Assembly (NCBI GenBank): GCA_023356535.1
Contig: JAKQYF010000008.1
Span: 1 to 50,452 of the forward strand
From: Trichodesmium sp. MAG_R03
GTDB lineage: Bacteria; Cyanobacteriota; Cyanobacteriia; Cyanobacteriales; Microcoleaceae
DNA length: 50,452 bases
Direction: 5' to 3'
The translations under genes and the position numbers were made by a program. The notes below the pieces were generated by a model that was not told the DNA's origin, ran no database searches, and worked only from the letters and a program-made list of their open reading frames with translations. Positions 1 to 6,708 of the stretch are shown here, in pieces; the stretch's first letter is position 1, and every line of letters starts with the position of its first letter.

Positions 1-207
1 TTTTTTATAAGTATCAACACAATTTCTATCATTTTGAGAAGGGGAATATTCTTGATGAATTTTTAACCATTTTTGACTTTGCTTAACACTATCATAATGA
101 AACTTATGATTAATTTGCTTCTCAGAAAAACTAACTAAATAATCTTGATAAACTTGGTCCGGAAATTGACTAGGATGTACAAATACTTGTTCAAATGTTG
201 CCGACAT
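1..207 (-). CDS. Partial CDS, N-terminal 69 codons of an unidentified protein
   Basis: An open reading frame enters from the left edge on the minus strand. It starts at the ATG complementary to 205-207 and stays open to base 1, so only the N-terminus is visible. The product begins MSATFEQVFVHPSQFPDQVY and is rich in aromatic and His residues, with no signal peptide or membrane segment. The codon pattern looks like real coding sequence. The segment HKFHYDSVKQSQKWLKIH faintly recalls the N-terminus of some cyanobacterial SAM-dependent methyltransferases, but I do not recognise the family securely. The gene would be transcribed leftward, away from everything else described here. Confidence 0.55.
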   Translation of the reverse strand, partial: MSATFEQVFVHPSQFPDQVYQDYLVSFSEKQINHKFHYDSVKQSQKWLKIHQEYSPSQNDRNCVDTYKK

Positions 208-846
208 AATAATTAAAGATAATTTGGTTTGATTTAGAAGGGAATAGCCATTATCCTCTTCGCAGCAAGGACTATATTTGAGAAGAGTAAGAATGTCTAC
301 CTCAGTAATTGGGACTGCTATGATATAAGTCAAATTCTGCTTATAAAGAGCTTATCTAATTCATTTTATATAGCTATTTCTATCATTTTTAACTTTTTTT
401 ATTCAAGATTTATTCCTGATTCTGGCAAAAAAAATACTTAAAGCCATAATACGAATATAAGAGTAATGTTTTTAACGATTATTTTGCAAAATGCACCAAT
501 TAATATAGTCATCCTAAATGATATTAGAGAAAGTATCATATGTAGTAAAATTAGGTACGCTAAATAATAGTACTTTTGCATAATACCTCATTTATCTTCA
601 AAATCATTATTTATTACCCAATTCCCTAGTTTTAAGAAAAAGTAGCAAGACTTTTGATATTTGGTATAAGTATATTACCATGAATAAAGTATAGCAGTCA
701 CGAGGGCAGTTAAGACATTCTTCTTTCTCTCGAATTTAATTTGTCCTGGGAACATACAGGCCAATGGTCATTCGCTCCTACTTTTAACTTCTGACTTCAG
801 CTATATCTAGGTATACTAAAAAGTTAAAGCATAGGGAATTAAATAA
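208..846. other. Intergenic spacer, AT-rich, no gene seen
   Basis: No open frame with protein-like composition is visible on either strand. It holds the divergent upstream regions of the left-edge partial gene (minus) and the membrane protein at 847 (plus). A sequence TATAGTCATCCTAAATGA near 505-522 resembles the terminal repeats of short inverted-repeat elements found elsewhere in the window, but no partner end was found. Confidence 0.5.
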
Positions 847-1449
847 ATGGAAAATCAAAAACAAGATAAGTTAAATAACGATGAAATTAAGCAACTTTTT
901 ATTAAGAGCGTTAACGTTTTTTTGGCAGGCTCAGCAATAACTCTAGTATTTGGATTTATCATTTGGTTTGTGCATGGAACGATGATGGTTTCTGACCTAT
1001 CAGAGAAAATAGTTGCTCAAGGTTGGGGTGCTTTAATTACAGTAATAGCTGTATTTTTATCTTTTATTATACCTTCAATTTTTATTCTTTTCGGATTTGC
1101 TGTAATGGCATTATTAGTATGGTGGTTATCTCGGGTTTTTTCACAATATGATGAATTTCAACCCACTGCTTTAATTGTCTATCAACTAGTGGCACCAGTG
1201 GGAATGATAGCTGCTTTTATTTTAGCTTCACCAGTGTTAATTTCCTATGCAGTTATTCGCTTATTTAATGGTAGTGGACAAGAATTAATTTTGGAAGTGA
1301 AAGAAGCATCTAGTATTTTATTGCCAATTGAATCTGATCATAAATTTATAAGTGGAACTCAAGCAGTTAAAACTCAATATTTAACCGGGGAAAAAATTAG
1401 GAGTGAAACTCAAGCAGTTGAAAGTCAATATTTAACTGGAGAAAAATAA
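847..1449 (+). CDS. Hypothetical multi-pass membrane protein with C-terminal duplication
   Basis: A 200-residue protein of unrecognised family. A charged, Lys/Asp-rich N-terminus (residues 1-20) is followed by three or four hydrophobic segments, at about 24-45, 60-98 and 113-140. The C-terminal tail of about 60 residues is soluble. The tail ends in two copies of a 17-residue unit (SGTQAVKTQYLTGEKIR, then SETQAVESQYLTGEK), a recent in-frame duplication that runs up to the stop codon. The layout suggests an inner-membrane or thylakoid protein with an exposed tail. No catalytic motif is visible and the neighbours give no functional clue. The gene is flanked by long non-coding spacers, so it is probably monocistronic. 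Confidence 0.7.
   Translation: MENQKQDKLNNDEIKQLFIKSVNVFLAGSAITLVFGFIIWFVHGTMMVSDLSEKIVAQGWGALITVIAVFLSFIIPSIFILFGFAVMALLVWWLSRVFSQYDEFQPTALIVYQLVAPVGMIAAFILASPVLISYAVIRLFNGSGQELILEVKEASSILLPIESDHKFISGTQAVKTQYLTGEKIRSETQAVESQYLTGEK
1351..1446 (+). repeat. 51-bp tandem duplication in the 3' end of the membrane-protein gene
   Basis: Two adjacent copies (1351-1401 and 1402-1446, the second cut short by the stop codon) differ by a few substitutions. The period is 51 bp, so the frame is kept and 17 residues are repeated. The conserved core in each copy is TQAV-x2-QYLTGEK. Confidence 0.85.
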
Positions 1450-1607
1450 CAAAATCATTTTTACTGCCAAGGCTCTTTTAATTTATTTGGCCTATGCATG
1501 TTTGATGAATAAAATTATCTAGTTCATCCATAATATTCATTTTTTGTCTTTTGACTGAAGATATTATTATTACTATGATATCTATTACGACCGATTTAGA
1601 ATTGCTA

Positions 1608-1620
1608 TAGGATTGCTATA
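1608..1620 (-). repeat. Solitary end of the TATAGCAATCCTA inverted-repeat family
   Basis: TAGGATTGCTATA here is the reverse complement of the terminus shared by the elements at 13974-14107 and 35851-35967. No matching second end lies at the usual distance, so this is a solo end or relic. It sits about 120 bp upstream of the substrate-binding lipoprotein gene and may affect its upstream region. Confidence 0.55.
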
Positions 1621-1742
1621 TAATTAAATAAGCAGTTTATATAGTAGTATAATATTACTCTTTAGATTAGCATTCAAACAAATGTTATTCAGACAATTCT
1701 ACAAAAGTGGCATTGCTAAATCAAACAAACCTAGTAAAAAAG

Positions 1743-2780
1743 ATGAATTATATTAGTCGCCGTCAATTTCTTTACTATACTAGCATAGCTATTGGTAATG
1801 GCATATTAACAAGTTGTACTAGTGCTAATAACTCCAATTCAGTAGCTAAAAATGACAAAAATCTTGACAAAGTTACTTATGGAACAAACTGGTATGCTCA
1901 AGCCGAACATGGAGGATTTTATCAAGCAATTGCTACAGGAATTTATAAAGATTATGGTTTAGACGTCACTATTAGAATGGGAAATGCTCAAGTAAATGGA
2001 ACTCAGCTATTAGTAGGAGGTGCAATAGACTTTTATATGGGGTCTAGTATAACCTCAATTAGTTCTGTAGAAGCAGGAATTCCTACTATTACAGTTGCAG
2101 CTATTTTCCAAAAAGATCCCCAAGTATTAATTGCTCATCCAGGGGTAGGGAATGACTCTTTAGAAAAACTTAAAAGCAAGTCGATTTTAGTATCATCTTT
2201 AGCCGAAAAAAACTATTGGCAATTTCTCAAAACTAAGTTTGGTTATACAGACGACCAGAGACGTCCTTATAACTTTAATGTAGCTCCTTTTTTAGTAGAT
2301 AAAAATGTAATTCAGCAAGGTTATCTGACGTCTGAACCTTTCACAATTCAGGAAAAAGGAGGTTTTGAACCTGTAGTTATGTTATTAGCAGATGCTGGCT
2401 ACCAACCTTATGCTACTACCATAGAAACAACAAAAGAAATGGTAGAAAAAAATCCAGATTTAGTCCAGAGATTTGTCGATGCTTCAATTAAAGGTTGGTA
2501 TAGTTATTTAGAAAATCCTGAACCAGCAAATCAATTAATTAAAAAAGATAACCCAGAAATGAAAGATAAATTATTAGCTTATAGTTTAGAAAAAATGAAA
2601 GAATATGGTATTGTTATTTCTGGAGATGCTATTACCAAAGGTATTGGTGCTATGACAGACGAACGCTGGAAATCATTCTTTGATAGTGTAGTGGATACAG
2701 GAATAATTAAGCCAGATACTAACTATAAAGAAGTATTTACTTTACAGTTTGTTAATAAGGGAATAGAAGTATATCAGTAA
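1743..2780 (+). CDS. ABC transporter substrate-binding lipoprotein, NMT1/SsuA-ThiY-like, Tat type
   Basis: A 345-residue periplasmic binding protein of the NMT1/THI5-like superfamily, which binds nitrate, sulfonates, taurine or pyrimidine precursors. I chose ATG 1743 over the in-frame GTG at 1707 because it puts a twin-arginine motif, SRRQFL, right at the N-terminus. That motif is followed by a short hydrophobic stretch and a lipobox, LTSC (Cys about 25). The mature protein shows the family signatures AEHGGFYQAIATGIYKDYGL and a GG-AIDFYMGSS segment in the ligand cleft. No permease or ATPase gene is adjacent, so it is an orphan that must work with subunits encoded elsewhere. The ligand cannot be inferred from sequence. 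The family call is secure, the substrate is unknown. Confidence 0.85.
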   Translation: MNYISRRQFLYYTSIAIGNGILTSCTSANNSNSVAKNDKNLDKVTYGTNWYAQAEHGGFYQAIATGIYKDYGLDVTIRMGNAQVNGTQLLVGGAIDFYMGSSITSISSVEAGIPTITVAAIFQKDPQVLIAHPGVGNDSLEKLKSKSILVSSLAEKNYWQFLKTKFGYTDDQRRPYNFNVAPFLVDKNVIQQGYLTSEPFTIQEKGGFEPVVMLLADAGYQPYATTIETTKEMVEKNPDLVQRFVDASIKGWYSYLENPEPANQLIKKDNPEMKDKLLAYSLEKMKEYGIVISGDAITKGIGAMTDERWKSFFDSVVDTGIIKPDTNYKEVFTLQFVNKGIEVYQ

Positions 2781-2887
2781 GTTAATTTTTATGAAAATAG
2801 ATAACTATAATTTAGTATAGCAATTATAAATTAGTTATGAAAATTTTTATAACAGTTAATTTTAACTGAAAACCTTTCAGTTCTTAC

Positions 2888-2900
2888 TATAGCAATCCTA
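2888..2900 (+). repeat. Solitary TATAGCAATCCTA end
   Basis: A perfect copy of the 13-base terminus of the element family at 13974-14107, without a partner end nearby. It lies between the substrate-binding gene and terD. Confidence 0.5.
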
Positions 2901-3051
2901 TTTTATTCATGTCACAAATATTGCAACTTTTTGACAATAGATTTGAATAAAATAGTTGATGGGCAAGAATTTTGCAGTTTATTTCTAGTTTTTGAATTGT
3001 TACAACCCATGGGCAGATTTCTATATACTGATAACTGATAAGAGGTAAATT

Positions 3052-3624
3052 ATGTCTATTAATCTCAGTAAAGGTGAAAGAGTAAACCTTTCCAAAGAAT
3101 CTCCTAATTTAACACAAGCTGGTATTGGGTTAGGATGGGACGTCAATACTACAGACACAGGTTTAGCATTTGACTTAGATGCTTCTGTATTTATGTTAGG
3201 AAGTAATGGCAAAATCCCCATAGAAAAATACTTTGTTTTCTACAATAACTTAACATCACCAGATGGTTCTGTTAAACATTCCGGAGATAGTAGAACAGGA
3301 GAAGGTTCCGGAGATGATGAACTAATACAAATAAATTTAACAAAAGTAGACCAAGCAATTCAAGAAATTGTTTTTGTGGTGACTATACATGAAGCAGATG
3401 CCAGAAGACAAAACTTTGGACAAGTCAGAAATTCTTTTATTAGAATCTATGATCTTACCACAGAACAAGAAGTAGCTAAATATGAATTAGAAGAAGATTT
3501 TTCACGAGAAACCTCTCTAGAATTTGGCAGACTTTATCGCAAAGATAATGACTGGAGGTTCCAAGCTGTTGGACAAGGTTATAATTCCGGTTTACAAGGG
3601 TTTGTTGATAAGTATGCCCCTTAG
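3052..3624 (+). CDS. terD: TerD-family stress protein
   Basis: A 190-residue protein that matches TerD along its whole length. It has the N-terminal MSINLSKGERVNLSKE, then GLGWDVN and FDLDASVFML with Asp residues that bind calcium in this family. The middle motif HSGDSRTGEGSGDDELI is also typical, as is an IHEADARRQNFGQV segment. TerD proteins are cytosolic and associated with tellurite, phage and oxidative stress, and their biochemical role is unsettled. The start is supported by AGAGG about six bases upstream. Unlike many ter loci, no terA, terB, terC, terE or terZ gene is adjacent. A short inverted-repeat element begins 13 bases after the stop. Confidence 0.93.
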   Translation: MSINLSKGERVNLSKESPNLTQAGIGLGWDVNTTDTGLAFDLDASVFMLGSNGKIPIEKYFVFYNNLTSPDGSVKHSGDSRTGEGSGDDELIQINLTKVDQAIQEIVFVVTIHEADARRQNFGQVRNSFIRIYDLTTEQEVAKYELEEDFSRETSLEFGRLYRKDNDWRFQAVGQGYNSGLQGFVDKYAP

Positions 3625-3636
3625 CTGAACATTTTA

Positions 3637-3724
3637 CAAGACTTACGCAAAAACGAAATCATATACATTTGTAGAGGTTGACGGCCTAATTCCTAATAGA
3701 TAAAATGATTCTGCGTAAGTCCTG
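3637..3724. mobile_element. 88-bp MITE-like element, GGACTTACGCA termini
   Basis: The left end CAAGACTTACGCA (3637-3649) is the inverted complement, with one mismatch, of the right end TGCGTAAGTCCTG (3712-3724). The interior has no coding capacity. The same terminal sequence bounds two other segments, 26397-26838 and 31241-31329, so it is a dispersed family and not a chance hairpin. It could act as a weak terminator for terD when transcribed. Confidence 0.7.
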
Positions 3725-3873
3725 TAAATGCTGAATTCTTATGAAGTTCGATCAAAGGTTGCTATAGTTAATTATATAGTTTTCAAGTTCGGAATATCAA
3801 ATGAGCCAAATTTATGCAAGAGTTCAGAATTTACCTTTTCTAACTCTAAATTTAAAATCCTAATAGAATAATC

Positions 3874-4278
3874 TTGGATCAAAAAATGGGTATTAAAGAA
3901 AAAGTCAATCAAGTTTACAGTTCTAATAATAATCAAGAACTTACGATAAAATATTATATATGGGCAGATGAATATGAGCAAGATTTAATAGGAGATTCTG
4001 ACTATTTATCACCGGAAAAAGTACGAGATTTTATACTTCAATATGTTCCTAAAAGTGGCAAAATTTTAGATGCTGGCTTAGGTACAGGTTTGGCTGGTAA
4101 AGTGCTATAGGACAATGGTTATACTAACTTAGTTGGGATTGATATTTCTCAGGGAATTTTGAACAAAGCACGTCAGAACAATGTTGACACCAATCTATAC
4201 AAGCACGTTTTGGGAGAAACTTTAGATTTTCCTACTCGACTGACACAGCTAAAATGGTGCACTAGAATCCCTTGCTAA
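3874..4278 (+). pseudogene. Decayed SAM-dependent methyltransferase, N-terminal part
   Basis: The reading frame encodes a class I methyltransferase N-terminus. It carries YYIWADEYEQDL, then motif I GKILDAGLGTGLAGKVL, then after a TAG stop (4108-4110) the motif II region GYTNLVGIDISQGILNKAR. Homology-like sequence continues to about LGETLDFPT, then is lost near 4235, and the frame closes at 4276-4278. There is no frameshift, only the stop, which replaces what is usually a Gln or Glu-type position. The catalytic domain is missing, so it cannot be functional even if the stop were read through. The break is close to the IS630 relic downstream, suggesting insertion-linked truncation. Confidence 0.75.
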
Positions 4279-4294
4279 AAGTTACTATTGCCTA

Positions 4295-4314
4295 GAAAGA
4301 GCGATCGCTCTTTC
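4295..4314. repeat. Perfect 20-bp palindrome with a HIP1 core
   Basis: The half-site GAAAGAGCGA is followed directly by its exact complement, centred on the HIP1 octamer GCGATCGC. It lies immediately before the 31-bp tandem repeat and the IS630 relic. Confidence 0.7.
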
Positions 4315-4317
4315 ATA

Positions 4318-4395
4318 GACAGTCAAAAAAAGGCAATCACTAAAAATAGACAGCCAAAAACAGGTAATCACTAAAAATAGATAATCAAAAATAGG
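4318..4395. repeat. 31-bp tandem repeat, about 2.5 copies
   Basis: Copies at 4318-4348 and 4349-4379 and a partial copy at 4380-4395 share the pattern GACAG-YCAAAAA-AGG-AATCACTAAAAATA with few changes. The array abuts and slightly overlaps the 3' end of the IS630 transposase relic. Confidence 0.75.
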
Positions 4396-4750
4396 GGATT
4401 GATCCCTGTTCGGGAGCTTCAAACACAGGATAAAGATGTTGCAATTTGACTCTGGCATCGTCAGTGGAAAAATGCCAAATGACCTTACTAGCAGTTTGAT
4501 TACTCTCTTGATTCCATGCTTCTAACTCTTTGTGCAACCTCTCTGTAGTAGGAATGCGTCTGTCTAAAGACTGTTTACTTAAAATGCTCAGTTCAATCTC
4601 GGCCATATTTAACCTACTGCCATTATCGGGAGTATGATAGATTTCTCAACGTCTAGCTAAGCGATGAGCTTCGGGAGTAGGAAATGCTTCATACAACGAA
4701 GCAATGTTATTAGTGTTGAGATGATCATGAATGAGGACTGACCTCTAACA
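4385..4750 (-). pseudogene. IS630-family transposase, C-terminal fragment with nonsense codon
   Basis: Read on the minus strand from about 4750, the frame gives VLIHDHLNTN, then SLYEAFPTPEAHRLARR, a TGA stop (complement of 4646-4648), then EIYHTPDNGSRLNMAEIELS. It continues SILSKQSLDRRIPT and FSTDDARVKLQHLYPVFEA. These match the C-terminal DDE region of IS630/Tc1-mariner transposases: the D-NLNTH motif with the second acidic residue, and the terminal E in NMAEIELS. The N-terminal half with the helix-turn-helix and first catalytic Asp is absent. The downstream part from 4606 is open on its own, but is only the tail. It is an inactive relic. Confidence 0.85.
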
Positions 4751-4782
4751 GAAGACTCCCAACCGCAAACCTTATTTTAGTT

Positions 4783-5643
4783 CTAATCATCTGTGATTTT
4801 ACGTTGAGATTTTAGGAACTCCTCCAAACTATTTGCTAATGCTACCCACTCCTGGACACTCAAATCTTCTGCACGACTTTGGGGGTTGACTTTTAAATTT
4901 TCTAATAACTCAAAAAGGCGATCGCGCTCAACAACTGCTTTTAGATTATTTCTCAACATTTTCCGTTTACTGGTAAAACCTAATTTAACTAACGTTTCCA
5001 TTTGTTTTGGATTATTTGCCTGGGGTTTTATTAATTGGGGCCGTAGTCGTATTACTGCTGAATCTACTTTGGGTGAAGGGTAAAATGCTTTAGCAGGTAC
5101 ATCACAAATAAATTCACAGTTTGCTAAATATTGAATTTTCACTGAGAGGGAACTATAAGCTTTTGAATCTGGTATGGCACAAATTCTATCTGCTACTTCT
5201 TTTTGTAATAATAAGACAATTAAATTATAAGTATTGGTTAAAGGTTTGGGGATTGTTCCTAATAGTTTTTCTAGAATTGGTCCAGTAATATTATAGGGTA
5301 TATTAGCTACAACTTTATTAGGATTTTGGAACACAGGAAATTGTGCTAAATTTCTTTCTAAATCTAGGGATAAAATATCTCCTTGTAATAATAAAAAATT
5401 TTTAACTCTGCCAAATTTTTGAACTAACTTTTGACATAAATCTCTATCAATCTCTACTGCAAGAACTGAAGCTGCTAGTGGCAATAAATAATTAGTAAGG
5501 CTCCCTGTACCTGGCCCAATTTCTAGAATGCGATCGCTCTCGGACAATTCAGCAGCTTGGACAATTTTATTGAGAGCTTTGTCACTCCTCAGCCAATGTT
5601 GGGCAAATCTTTTTCGAGGTTGAATAGTCATTTCAGTTATCAT
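4783..5643 (-). CDS. rsmA: 16S rRNA (adenine1518-N6/adenine1519-N6)-dimethyltransferase
   Basis: RsmA/KsgA dimethylates two adjacent adenosines in the 3' terminal hairpin of 16S rRNA during 30S assembly. The 286-residue protein has the usual length. It shows the N-terminal KRFAQHWLRSD (QNFL-like), SAM motif I ILEIGPGTGSLT at 39-50, VLAVEIDRDLC (motif II) and the catalytic NIPYN motif at 114-118. The C-terminal helical domain contains FTSKRKMLRNNL. The start is ATG 5643; an internal ATG four codons on is an equally good alternative. It stands alone and reads toward the transposase relic. Confidence 0.96.
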   Translation of the reverse strand: MITEMTIQPRKRFAQHWLRSDKALNKIVQAAELSESDRILEIGPGTGSLTNYLLPLAASVLAVEIDRDLCQKLVQKFGRVKNFLLLQGDILSLDLERNLAQFPVFQNPNKVVANIPYNITGPILEKLLGTIPKPLTNTYNLIVLLLQKEVADRICAIPDSKAYSSLSVKIQYLANCEFICDVPAKAFYPSPKVDSAVIRLRPQLIKPQANNPKQMETLVKLGFTSKRKMLRNNLKAVVERDRLFELLENLKVNPQSRAEDLSVQEWVALANSLEEFLKSQRKITDD

Positions 5644-5714
5644 TTATTCAGTTATCAGTACCTCTGCAATAGGAAGAATAAGCTAATACTCATTTAAAAT
5701 GCGTATTAGTAAGC

Positions 5715-5742
5715 TAGAATTTAGAATTTAGAATTTAGAATT
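5715..5742. repeat. Heptamer short tandem repeat (TAGAATT)x4
   Basis: Four exact copies of TAGAATT and a partial fifth lie upstream of rsmA. Heptanucleotide tandem repeats (STRRs) are a known feature of filamentous cyanobacterial genomes. Confidence 0.85.
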
Positions 5743-5834
5743 TAGACTCTTGCAACTTGTAAAAACTAAAACTGGGTTTTTGCAAAAGCCCTCTTGTATT
5801 CCAAAGAATTGGTCTGTAATTATATAAGAAGTAT

Positions 5835-6076
5835 AGGTACAACCTGATGGATTACAAAAACCAAAAATGAGGTGGTAGTAATCTTATCACTATATTCTTC
5901 TAAATTCTTTTATCTGGGATATGGAGAATAAACGATTAGGGGGTAAAACCATCAGGTAACTATTCCATCTAGGAGTTGTCCATCAGGGATATCTACTTTT
6001 GATTTAACTATTCAGAGTGTATCTTCAATCTGCAGTTCTAAACTCGCTGTCTACAAATTAAGACAGCGTTTTTTTT
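5835..6076 (+). ncRNA. Candidate small RNA ending in an orphan intrinsic terminator
   Basis: No protein-coding frame is visible here, yet the segment ends in a textbook Rho-independent terminator on the plus strand with no gene upstream on that strand. Inside, CCTGATGG (5843-5850) is complementary to two later sites, CCATCAGG at 5949-5956 and again at 5980-5987. Two mutually exclusive long-range stems could therefore form. An AT-rich TATATAAG stretch at about 5821 could serve as a -10 region. The start is approximate. I do not recognise it as 6S, tmRNA, SRP RNA, RNase P or Yfr1. It may be a novel sRNA or the leader of a lost gene. Confidence 0.4.
6045..6076 (+). terminator. Intrinsic (Rho-independent) terminator
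   Basis: A perfect 8-bp stem, CGCTGTCT at 6045-6052 and AGACAGCG at 6061-6068, has an 8-base loop. It is followed directly by eight T residues (6069-6076). Orientation is plus. It is the clearest terminator in the window and has no plus-strand protein gene upstream. Confidence 0.85.
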
Positions 6077-6108
6077 ATCATACCAATTCCTGAGTGTAAT
6101 ACTCGAAT

Positions 6109-6225
6109 TATAGCAATCCTAAATCATTTGTAAGATCGCTGGACTTCTTGAAAATAGCTTCAACTTCTGTTCCTTCTGCCTTCTACTTCCTGGCTTCGGC
6201 CTTAAAGCAGTCTATTTTTTTCAAA
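6109..6225 (+). mobile_element. MITE-like element, TATAGCAATCCTA family, 3' truncated
   Basis: It begins TATAGCAATCCTAAATCATT. Over about 100 bp it matches the reverse complement of the element at 35851-35967, sharing blocks such as AATAGCTTCAACT, TGTTCCTTCT and CTTAAAGCAGTCTATTT. The far terminal repeat seen in the 35851 copy is missing here, so this copy lost its right end. Confidence 0.7.
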
Positions 6226-6400
6226 AATCACAAAAGTATATTATTCTGGGGAAAGTATTAAACACCTCACAATACTAACATTTACCTTCCATAAACCTGT
6301 CTTCTTATAAAACTCCAAAGCAAGAAAATTTGATATGACTGATATCGCACAACAAAAGCAATAGCTCATAGCTGAATACTTAAATGATTTTATCAGCAAA

Positions 6401-6560
6401 ATGGTACAAATAAAAAATTAACTTACATTACAAGAATTTCTAGAACTTCCTCCTGGAGATGCAGATATTACTTATGAACTTATTGATGGAAAAGCCCTAG
6501 CAAAAATCTTGCCAAAACAGTTTCATTCTAAACTGCCTCGTGCATTACTATATTTAGGCC
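6401..6560 (+). pseudogene. Uma2-like nuclease family pseudogene, N-terminal fragment
   Basis: From ATG 6401 the frame reads six codons, a TAA stop (6419-6421), then LTLQEFLELPPGDADITYEL and IDGKA. It continues LPKQFHSKLPRALLYL. This is the N-terminus of the Uma2 (DUF820) family of PD-(D/E)XK-like proteins, which is abundant in cyanobacteria. The similarity ends at about 6553, exactly where an interspersed element of the TTAGG-TTGCTGA family starts. The gene thus carries an early nonsense codon and is cut off by an insertion, and no remainder was found on the other side. Confidence 0.7.
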
Positions 6561-6700
6561 TTGCTGAAAAAGTCTTTTTCAGGAGTAGGGGAACAACCCC
6601 TAATATCTTCCAGGATGAGATGTAGGGACGTTGCATGCAACGTCCCTACAGAGAAACGGGAAATTCATAAAGAAGGTAGTCGGATATATTTGTACCTTTG
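6554..6700 (+). mobile_element. MITE-like element, TTAGG-TTGCTGA family, with perfect 30-bp palindrome
   Basis: The left end TTAGGCCTTGCTGAAAAAGT matches the ends of the copies at 15061-15319 and 28204-28456. The centre holds a perfect 30-bp palindrome (6621-6650, half-site TGTAGGGACGTTGCA). It is followed by the family blocks CAGAGAAACGGG and GGTAGTCGGATATATTTGTA. The right end is not clearly present: the NACHT gene on the opposite strand begins to overlap at about 6709. It interrupts the Uma2-like gene. Confidence 0.75.
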
Positions 6701-6708
6701 TCTTCATA

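Noticed and set aside
1608..2900. Composite element carrying the substrate-binding gene between two TATAGCAATCCTA ends
   Set aside because: The two ends point outward with respect to the gene (right-type end on the left, left-type end on the right), so they do not bound one element.
3700..3730. Intrinsic terminator for terD
   Set aside because: The hairpin is the end of an inverted-repeat element with an 88-bp span and no T-run. It may still slow polymerase, but it is not a classic terminator.
4385..4606. Small intact gene of 73 codons on the minus strand
   Set aside because: It is the tail of an IS630 transposase whose frame continues upstream through a TGA stop, so it is a pseudogene fragment.
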